This document shows, piece by piece, positions 8,988 to 18,200 of a stretch of DNA of 64,000 bases. The translations under genes were made by a program, and so were the position numbers. Under the pieces are notes generated by a model that worked only from the letters and a program-made list of their open reading frames with translations, was not told the DNA's origin and did no database searches. Numbering within the stretch: the first letter of the stretch is position 1; each line of letters begins with the position of its first letter. The DNA comes from Bacillus sp. AFS059628 (GTDB taxonomy: Bacteria > Bacillota > Bacilli > Bacillales > Bacillaceae_G): contig NZ_NVEC01000017.1 in the NCBI RefSeq assembly GCF_002571225.1, forward strand, positions 76,145 through 140,144, given 5' to 3'.

Positions 8988-9287
8988 CTTCCTGCCCCTC
9001 CCACTTTTTTTAAAATTTCATAAAAATAAGTATCACCATGAGCATGACATCTCCTTCTTCTTTCTTCTTTTTCACTATAATAAAAAAATAAAAAGGAAAA
9101 CATCGAATTTTCTTACAAACATTCGGGCATTCTTACAGTTTTGTCATTTTTCATGTTTACTGAAGAATCTAAAGCGGCGCTTAATCCTGATACTTATTAT
9201 ACTGGCAAGAGCCCTTATACAGCGGTGTATGGTGGTTTACAGGAACATGCACAGATAGCGGTGTTCAGAAAGGATATAAACAAATCA

Positions 9288-9512
9288 CTAATTTAGGGTA
9301 TGTTGAGCTATTGCTTGCTCATTCGTTTCGTAAATACCGATAATTTCAACTTCAAGGGTTTCCTTCTTATCCTCTGATTGCACTTTAACTTTGTCTCCTA
9401 CTTTCAAATTGTTTAATTCCGCTAATCTTTTTTCCATTAAAATGTCATTAAAATAAAAAAGATCATCACTTGGTTTAGTTAGAAAACTAAATGTACATAA
9501 GTACAACGACAT
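9288..9512 (-). pseudogene. fragment of an FtsX/MacB-type ABC transporter permease extracellular domain
   Basis: The 74-residue frame contains ILMEKRLAELNNLKVGDKVK then EDKKETLEVEIIGIYETNEQ, a signature of the MacB-like extracellular domain of FtsX-family permeases (the enzyme-like 'LKVGDKV...VVGIY' block). There is no membrane helix, no plausible start context and no room for the rest of the protein. It lies beside the BceB-like remnant at 8874-8987 and is best read as debris of the same or a related transporter locus. Confidence 0.5.
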
Positions 9513-9712
9513 GAAAACGCTTTGTTCCTAAATCCACTACTTATATTATTAGTTGCGTGAAACTCCTTCTTGAGAAAGGTTTTAATTTCTGAATATTCTG
9601 TTGACCGTGATAACATATTCAATTTACAATTTAATTGTGGTGTTCTTTCACAATTAAACTACTTAGAATACACTTCATTTATTTGAAAACAATTACAAAT
9701 AGAGGTGCTAAA

Positions 9713-10669
9713 ATGAAAAATAGAGTAAATCCAGAATTATTACAAGGATTAGAGATGTTTCCGGATCTCGATTTACGCCCGGAAAACTTGCAATCAATCA
9801 GAGAAGGAATAGCCCAAATGAGACCACCCACCGTTGTTGATGACTCCCTTTCGTTAACAGATAAAGTTATTGTTGGACCAGATGCTAATCCGTTACCATT
9901 AAGAATTTACCGTCCAAAATCAAATCATGAATCTTTACCTGTCTTATTATGGATACATGGTGGGGGTTATATCTTAGGTTCTATAGATGATAACGATGAT
10001 ACTTGTATGAGGTTTGCAAAAGAAGCTGGCTGTGTGGTCGTATCTGTAGACTATCGATTAGCTCCTGAACATCCTTATCCAGCACCAATCGAGGATTGTT
10101 ATGCAGCTTTAAAATGGATTGCTGATAATGCAGAGTCATTAAACATTGATTCGAATCGAATTGGGGTTGCAGGAGTAAGCGCTGGAGGTGGGCTAACAGC
10201 AGCATTATCATTATTAGCCCGAGATCGAAAATATCCTTCGATTTGTTTACAAATGCCACTCTATCCAATGATTGATGAGCGAAATAATACACCTTCGGCC
10301 AATGAAATTAAAGAGGGGTTTGTTTGGAATCAAAAGGCAAATGAAGCTGGCTGGAAAATGTATTTAGGAGAAATGTATGGAATGGATCAAATCCCTGCCT
10401 ATGCAGCGCCTTCTCGAGCTGAAGATTATAGCGACTTGCCATATACCTACACATTTGTTGGTCAATTAGATCCATTCCGCAGTGAAACATTAACCTATGT
10501 AAGCAAACTAGCGCAAGCTGGTGTTGATGTCGAATTTCATTTATATCCAAATGCCTATCACTGGTTTGAAGGATTAAATCCAAATGCTGATGTATCTATT
10601 TACGCTGTGAACGAAATGATACAAGCAGTAAAGACTGGTTTCAAAAGAGTATCTAAGGTTAAGGCTTAA
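9713..10669 (+). CDS. alpha/beta hydrolase, hormone-sensitive-lipase (HSL) type esterase
   Basis: 318 residues from the ATG at 9713 with GAGGTG upstream; the longer frame to 9635 has no binding site. It carries the HSL family oxyanion motif HGGGY (about residue 83), the nucleophile elbow GVSAGGG (about 154), the acid in GQLDPF (about 250) and the histidine in NAYHWFEG (about 280). These enzymes hydrolyse short acyl esters in the cytoplasm. It converges on the decarboxylase gene of the NRPS cluster and is separated from it by a strong hairpin, so there is no evidence that it belongs to the cluster. Confidence 0.85.
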   Translation: MKNRVNPELLQGLEMFPDLDLRPENLQSIREGIAQMRPPTVVDDSLSLTDKVIVGPDANPLPLRIYRPKSNHESLPVLLWIHGGGYILGSIDDNDDTCMRFAKEAGCVVVSVDYRLAPEHPYPAPIEDCYAALKWIADNAESLNIDSNRIGVAGVSAGGGLTAALSLLARDRKYPSICLQMPLYPMIDERNNTPSANEIKEGFVWNQKANEAGWKMYLGEMYGMDQIPAYAAPSRAEDYSDLPYTYTFVGQLDPFRSETLTYVSKLAQAGVDVEFHLYPNAYHWFEGLNPNADVSIYAVNEMIQAVKTGFKRVSKVKA

Positions 10670-10727
10670 TATCTTTACAAGAGAAACACTCATAAATAGC
10701 ATACATTTGTGAGTGTTATTATCGATT

Positions 10728-10764
10728 AGCAATAGCCGATTCTAAATAAGAATCGGCTATTGCT
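10728..10764. terminator. hairpin, bidirectional terminator (copy 2 of a repeated stem)
   Basis: A perfect 16-bp stem AGCAATAGCCGATTCT / AGAATCGGCTATTGCT with an AAATA loop between convergent genes. Its core is identical to the stem at 4894-4920. A second hairpin (AACACTCA / TGAGTGTT, 10685-10717) lies just before it on the esterase side. Confidence 0.7.
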
Positions 10765-10785
10765 ATGTAAAATCCACCTAATATA

Positions 10786-12240
10786 TCAAGGCTGAGAAAC
10801 AGATATAAGATGTTTAGACGAAGTGTTTATTTCCTCTGCTACTGCTTTTATGTTCATCATGATTTGAAGCATTTCTTCTATTGTTGTCCTTGGATTGATA
10901 GAGCAAAGTCGAATTACTACTTTTTCTTTCAATCTAGTCGTACTTAGCATAGCAAATCCTCTTTGATTAATTTCTTCCACCAATTTTTTGTTTATTTCAT
11001 GAATTGTATCTGTAGATGTTAGCTCACATGGAATATAACGAAAAGTAACAATTCCTAATTGGGCAGGTGTTACTACTTCCCAATCCTTTTCTTTCCTTAA
11101 AAACTCTTCAACTTGTTCAGCTAGCATAATGCCATGATCAATTGCCTCACGAAAAGCTGTAACTCCGAATGCTTTAAAAGAAAGCCATACTTTTAATGCT
11201 CTAAATCTACGAGAAAGTTCAATTCCACGCTCCCCAAAATTCACTTTTTCTTCTATATTGGTTTCCGTATCCTTAATATACTCCGGGATCATACGGAACG
11301 TTTCACTTAAATATTGGCTATTTTGAATGAGTACACAACCAACATCATAAGGCTGAAAAAGCCATTTATGCGGGTCTAACGTCAAAGAATCAGCACGATG
11401 AATTCCGCTTAACAACTCCCTTCCTTTTTCACTAAGAATTGCTGCAGCCCCATAAGCACCATCCACGTGTAGCCATATATCTTCATCACCACATACATCA
11501 GCCAATTCATCGAGGGAGTCCACCGCTCCGCAATTCGTTGTCCCTGCATTCGCAATAACACAGAATGGTTTTTTCCCTTTTAATCGATCTTCTTTTAATT
11601 GCTTTCTTAAAGTACTAACTGAAATTTTTAAATCTTCATCTGTCTCAATTCGGCAAATTTGATGCTGTTTAAAACCTAATACTTTAAGTGCTCGATCTAC
11701 AGAAAAATGAGTTTGGTTAGAGAAATACACAACCGCATTTTCTATGTCATTGTTCAGCTTGACCTGTCTCGCTACAGTAAGTGCAGTCAAATTAGCCATA
11801 GAACCGCCACTGACAAATAGTCCTTCAGCTGAATCAGGGAATCCTAGCATTAATTTTAACCAGTTAATTGTCGTTAATTCAATTTGTTCAGCACCTGCAC
11901 CTACTATCCAAGCTGTAGGAAATACATTAAACCCACTTGCTAAAAAATCTGCTACTACACCAACATAATTATTAGGACCTGGCACAAAAGCCATAAAATG
12001 AGGATGATCCACATGAGTAATTTGATTAAACACATTGTTATTAAGAAAATGAAGTAACTCATTTGGGTTAGATCCTTTTTCCGGAATCGTTTCAATTAGC
12101 TTGTCTCTAAAAATATTACTATCAATTGTTTCCGAAACTGGTTTACTTTTTAAATGATTCATATGATCAACAATCAGGTCAACCGCTTGATATCCTAACT
12201 GACGCATCTCTTCGGCTGATAACTGCAAGTTTTTTGTCAT
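10786..12240 (-). CDS. PLP-dependent group II decarboxylase (aromatic L-amino acid decarboxylase type)
   Basis: 484 residues, RBS AGGAG before ATG. It has the complete fold-type I decarboxylase pattern: HPHFMAFVPGPNNYVGVVAD, the phosphate-binding SGGSMANLTAL (about residue 144), HVDGAYGAAAIL (about 259) and the PLP lysine in LTLDPHKWLFQPYD (about 292). Members make tryptamine, tyramine or phenethylamine from aromatic amino acids; others act on glutamate or DOPA, and the substrate cannot be fixed by eye. The gene lies directly after the NRPS gene on the same strand. Since the NRPS ends in a condensation domain with no thioesterase, a free amine from this enzyme is the natural acceptor. A terminator hairpin lies between the two genes. 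Confidence 0.85.
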   Translation of the reverse strand: MTKNLQLSAEEMRQLGYQAVDLIVDHMNHLKSKPVSETIDSNIFRDKLIETIPEKGSNPNELLHFLNNNVFNQITHVDHPHFMAFVPGPNNYVGVVADFLASGFNVFPTAWIVGAGAEQIELTTINWLKLMLGFPDSAEGLFVSGGSMANLTALTVARQVKLNNDIENAVVYFSNQTHFSVDRALKVLGFKQHQICRIETDEDLKISVSTLRKQLKEDRLKGKKPFCVIANAGTTNCGAVDSLDELADVCGDEDIWLHVDGAYGAAAILSEKGRELLSGIHRADSLTLDPHKWLFQPYDVGCVLIQNSQYLSETFRMIPEYIKDTETNIEEKVNFGERGIELSRRFRALKVWLSFKAFGVTAFREAIDHGIMLAEQVEEFLRKEKDWEVVTPAQLGIVTFRYIPCELTSTDTIHEINKKLVEEINQRGFAMLSTTRLKEKVVIRLCSINPRTTIEEMLQIMMNIKAVAEEINTSSKHLISVSQP

Positions 12241-12263
12241 ATAGTTTACTCCTATTCTATTTA

Positions 12264-12289
12264 AAAAGGCGAGTTCTTGCTCGCCTTTT
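12264..12289 (-). terminator. intrinsic terminator between the NRPS and decarboxylase genes
   Basis: A 10-bp stem AAAAGGCGAG / CTCGCCTTTT with a 6-base loop followed on the minus strand by a T-run. It lies seven bases after the NRPS stop and only 23 bases before the decarboxylase start, leaving no room for a promoter downstream. The decarboxylase must be reached by read-through or from a promoter inside the NRPS gene. Confidence 0.75.
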
Positions 12290-12295
12290 CATTTT

Positions 12296-15200
12296 TTATA
12301 ATTTGTAATCACCGATTGCTTGTATTGGATTTTGAAGAATCATGTTGATTAACTGATGCATGTGATTCAATATTTCTTGTATTTTCGCTTCTTCATATAC
12401 GGTTTGATCATATCCAAACTTTATTGTAAGTTTCTCTTCAGGGAAGCACATAATTCCATACTTTACATGCGGCTCATCAACAACTTCGTAATCTGTGATA
12501 GCAAAATTTCTGTTTTCATTTGAAGAGAAGATAGCTTGGTTAGTTGGATAGTTTTCAAAAACCCAAAGATGGTCAGTCAACTGATTTTTTAATTCACTTT
12601 GCTTTTGTATATCAACAAATGAATAGTATGCATACTCATTACATTTCAATGTTTCTAGTTGTACTTTTTGCAGGAAATCTACAAAAGTTTGTGTTTCTGT
12701 CCATGCTAGTCGGATAGGTAAAACATTTGTGAATAGACCGAACATATTTTCAATTTCTTCTACTTCAGGAGGTCTAACTGATACGAGATTAGGTAATACT
12801 ACTTCTCTCGTTCCATTGTATTTGCCAAGCAATAATCCCCATACAGCTAGTAATGCTGTATTCATAGTTATATTGTTTTTAGTTACAAATGTCTGTAACT
12901 GACTAGTTAAATCCTTATCTAAGGTTAAATCCATAAAAGTGAAGTTTAACCCTTCACTTTTAGTTGGCACTTTCTTTTTAGGAATACTAGTCTTTCGATT
13001 GTATCCTGATAAATAATCCCGCCAAAAATGACGTGCTTTCTGATGGTCTTGTGCTAAAGTCCAGTCTATGAATGTTTCAAAAGGTTTTACCATAGGTAAC
13101 TCCGCCGTAGTTCCGGCATTTTTTGTTTCATAGAGCTGGAATAATTCGTCTATTAAAATGCTGACGCTCCAACCATCACATAATAGATGATGCGAACTCC
13201 AAACCACCTTATGCTCGTTATTACCTAGTTGGAATATACAGAGACGGTTCATGAGTTCATCATTTTTGAATCCTTGACTTAAATTTTCACTCATCCACTG
13301 GTCTAGGAATTCTTGCTGTTCTTGTTTCGTCATCTCAATCAAGTTTTTTATTTCTGAATTTATTTGAACATCATATAGAACAGCTTGCCAAGGTTTTGCT
13401 TGTTCATCTTGCACAATTATTGTTCTTAAAGAATCATGACGATCAACTAATTGTTGGAAACACTGAATAAAGAGTTTAATATCCAACTCCCCCTCAAGTG
13501 CCCAAATTATTTGTTCAAAATATGCATTTGTATCAGGTTCATTCGTAGCATGCTCATAAATAACTTCCTGGAAAGGTGCTAACGGGTAAATACGTTCTAT
13601 TTCTATATCCGGCATTTTTTCTTGTATTTTGTTAAGTGTATGTTGATTAAGTTGTTTATCTTTAACATTTAGTAATGTAGCTTTATTATCGTTCATTATG
13701 TTTACATCATTTGTTTGTGAACTTGAAAACTGGTCTAGCTTTTTAACAAATTGAACCATGTCGCTTAATATAGGAAATGAAAATAGATTTTTTGGTTCAA
13801 GCTCAAATCCTTGTCGATACAGTCTGACGGACACTTGAATCGCTTTTATCGAATCTCCACCTAAGGCGAAGAAATGATCATTTACTCCAACTTGATCTAT
13901 TTTGAGTACTTCTTGCCAAATACTAGTTAATATTTTTTCCATTTCAGTTTTTGGAGCAATAAATACTTCATTTTTTTGTTTCTCTGGAGTAGGGAGCGCT
14001 TTTCTATCTAACTTCCCGTTTGGAGTCAAGGGTAATTGTCCCAAATAAACAAAATAAGAAGGAATCATGTAATCTGGCAAGTGATCTCGCAAATGCTTTC
14101 GTAGTTCTGTTGTACTAATATTTTGCTCAGTTACCACATATGCAACTAAAAATTTTATTCCGTTCTCATCTGTTTGATCAATTACGACAGCATGTTCGAC
14201 TTGTTTATAAGTTAGAAGATAATGAGAGATTTCTTCTAACTCTACTCGAAATCCTTGAATTTTCACTTGGTAATCTTGGCGGCCTAAAAATTCAATATAT
14301 CCCTCAGAATGCATTTTTCCACAATCTCCTGTTTTGTATATAAGACCAAAATCAGGATGTGACACAAACGCTTCATTTGTTTTCTTTTCATCATTTAAAT
14401 ATCCTTTAGCAAGGCCAACTCCCCCGATATATAAATCTCCAATTACACCAACAGGGCACATTTTCTTTTCATAGTTCAACACATAATACGTTTGGTTTGC
14501 CAAGGGCATCCCGTATGGAATACTATTCCAATGTGATTCCACCTGTTTGACCGGATAATAAATTGACCAAATCGATGCTTCTGTTGCCCCTCCTAGTGAA
14601 ACTACTTCTGCAATCGGAAAATGTCGTTTTATTTTTTCTGGTAAAGAAAGCGGAATCCAATCTCCACTATGTAAAACTAAACGTAAAGAAGAATGTTCAA
14701 AATGAGAACCTACTTGATCCAATGCCAAATCCATGATTGCAGGCACTGTATTCCAAATTGTAATCCCTCTACGTTCGACAGTGCGGATTAATTCTTGCAT
14801 GTCTCTTGGATCACGAATCATTACCAACATTGCACCTGTGCTTAAAGCTCCAAAAATATCGTATACAGATAGGTCAAAACACATGGAAGAGATACCAATA
14901 ATACGATCATCTTCATTTACCTCATATTTTTGATTTATGTCTTGAATAGTATTTGTAACCGCTTGGTGAGTAATAATTACTCCTTTTGGTTTCCCTGTAC
15001 TTCCTGAAGTGTATATAATATAGGCAATATCTTCTGGACCAGCAATAGCGGGCATATCTTCTGTTGTATAAAATGACAAATGATTTTCTTCATAAAGACT
15101 AGGTTCTAATAAAAGTTTGCATGAGCTATTTTTAAAAATAAATGTTTGGCGATCTAAAGGATGATCGGGATCAATCGGAACATAAGCGGCACCTGCTTTT

Positions 15201-18200
15201 AAAATACCTAACATATTAACAATTGTGTCAACTCGCCTTTTTGCTAAAAGACCCACTTTGTCACCTAGACCAATGCCTTGCTCTTTTAAGAAGTGGGCAA
15301 TTTGATTGGAGCGTTTATGAAGTTCCGAGTATGTTAACCATTCTTGTTCAAATACCACTGCTACTTCATCCGGTGTACGTTTTACTTGGTCTGTAAATAA
15401 TTGATACAGAGTAGTTGAAGGTATTTTTTCTGTTGTTTCATTGTATTGCTTAATTAAAGTTTGATCCGATTCTTTCATCTGCAAAGATGTTATATCGCTT
15501 TGTTTCACCAATTGTTCCAATAAGTCAACAAATTGGGAAAACATTGCTTCTATTACATCAACATCAAACAACTCTTCAACATAGTTCCAGCTAATTAATA
15601 ACTCTCCATTTTTTTCAATTACTACATTATCCAAATACACTTGTGGAGTCCGAGCATGAATATAGCGAAGAGAACCAAGTTGTTCCCAAGAGAAAGCACC
15701 TGCACCTGCTAACATCGAGGTGAAAACGATTGGCATAACTGCTTTTGGCGTCATTTGATGATAACGAGTAAAATCTCGAATAAAGTTAACTCCATCGTAA
15801 TGACGATGTTCAAGGCCATCTAATAAAGTAGATTGCGTTTCTTTTACTCTAGTAAAGAAAGTTTGCTCTGGTTTTACATCAACATCCAATAAAATAAGCG
15901 ATGTGAAATCTCCAACAATCTGTTCTACTTCATCATGAACTGGATAACGGTTAAATACAGTCAAATTAATTGCTAATCGACGTTGATTACTCCAATATGC
16001 CAACACATCACCATATATTGTACAAAGTAGAGCGGAAGGTGTTACCTCTTTCTCTTGTGCTAACTTTCGTAGCTTTGTCCATTTTTCATTGTCCATGATT
16101 TTTGTAAGTGATTGGAATTTAGGAGTAGCAATCTCTGCTGGATCCTTTTTTAACAGCAAAGAAGGTGCAAACGGAAAGTCAGGAAGCTTACTTGTCCAAT
16201 AATCTTTTGCTGTTTTATATTCTTCACTTTGTTCCATTTCATCATAGATAAACATATAATCTTGAAAATCAAAAGATAGAGATTCTAATTTTTGATTTGG
16301 TTTATAATAATAATGCAACAAATCCTGTCCAACAATGTTCATGCTTGCTCCGTCCATTAATAAAGCATCGTATCGAAAACATAATAAATACGTGTCTTCT
16401 TTTAAAAGAAAGGCTTTTAATTCAAACAAAGGCCATTGCCCCAAAGGGAATACATGGTTAGTCATTCGAGAACGCTCTTCTTGTAAGCGAGCATTTTGAT
16501 TCCTATCATCTAAATCTATGAGACTCACTATTTCAATCTCGTAATCAGGAACGCTTTGTAATATTTGCTGTTTTCCCTCTGGTAAAATTACAGCTCGCAA
16601 CATTGGATGACGATGAATTACCTTTCGAAAACTTTTTGAAAGACGATTGATATCCAATGCTGTTTCATATTCAAAATATGTTTGAGGTGAAATACCACTT
16701 AATTCAAACTGTGAATTCCGTCCTAACATATACGCTGTCTGAACTTCTGTTAAGGAAAATGGCTTAGACAATTCTTTAACATGAGTTGGTCTACTTTCAA
16801 AGTTTTCCTCTTTATGCTCTAACTTTACACAAGAACTCAGTTGAGCGATTGTAGGGTGCTTAAAAAAATCTGTTGTACTTATTTTTAAGCAGTCTTTTCT
16901 TAGTAAATTAATTACCTGAAGTGCTTTAATGGATTCTCCTTTTAATGCAAAAAAATTATCATGAATACCGATTCCCTCAATCTCCATAACTTTTTCCCAC
17001 GCACGCACTAATTTTTGTTCAATTTCATTGCGCGGGGCAACGTATGGAATTGATACATAATCCGTTTGTGTTATATCCAATAACCTTTTTCTATCCACTT
17101 TTCCATTTGGATTCAATGGAATCTCTTCTACCTGAATCATTTTTTCAGGAATCATAAACTCAGGTAATTTATCACTTAAATATTTTCTGATTTCATCAAA
17201 AGACACTTTGCTATCGGATACATAGTAAGCAGCTAATAATTTCCTATTTCCATACACTTGATCAACAACGATAACTTGGTTTACTTCTGGATATTCCCTT
17301 AATTGAGTTTCGATTTCTCTTAATTCAATCCGATACCCCCGAATTTTCACTTGATGGTCCATTCGACCTAAATATTCAAGTTCTCCATTAGGCAACCAAC
17401 GAACGAGATCACCTGTATGATACATCATTTCTCCTGCCTTAAAAGGACTCGGTACAAATTTTTCATCTGTTAGTTTATTTTTACCAAGATACCCTCGTGC
17501 TACCGCTACGCCAGCAATGCAGAGTTCACCGGGAATTCCAAATGGTTTTAATTGGCCATACTTATTCAATATATAGGAATGATAATTCGGATTAGGTTTG
17601 CCAATCGTAACTTCTTTGGAAGTGCTTAAGTCTTTCACTGTTGCGCAAATGGTTGTTTCTGTGGGACCATAAATATTTAAAATTGTTGCTTCACTGATAC
17701 AACGAATTTTTTCAACCAAATCAATGGAAAATGCTTCTCCTGCTAATAAAATAGATTTTAAATCTTTTAGAAAATTTGCCCCTTCTGGATCACTCAAAAT
17801 CACTTCCATTCGCGATGGCGTTGATTCCCATAAATCCACCTTATGTTTTTTGACTAAATGAGCCAATTCTTTTGTTGCAAACTGCTCCTCTGTAGCAATT
17901 ACTACTTTTGAACCTTGCGTTAAAGGAAGACATATTTCTAACAAGGAAATATCAAAAGATACACTAGCAAGAAACAAGAATGATTGATTATCCTTTACTT
18001 TTTCTCTCATTACATTTAAAAAATGAACTAGAGATTTTTGTTCTATCATTACCCCTTTTGGATTTCCTGTCGATCCTGATGTGTAAATAACATAAGCCAA
18101 ATCATTAGGATTATGTTCTCGTACTAAATTACTTTCTTCACCTTGGAAAAGATATTCTTTATCAAGATACAGTACTTCACCCGCAAATTGTGGCAATACT

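Noticed and set aside
9150-9300. Plus-strand stretches reading ESKAALNPDTYYTGKSPY and, in another frame, WWFTGTCTDSGVQKGYKQ
   Set aside because: They look like pieces of a coding sequence split by a frameshift, but I recognise no family and the frames are short. Left as possible debris only.
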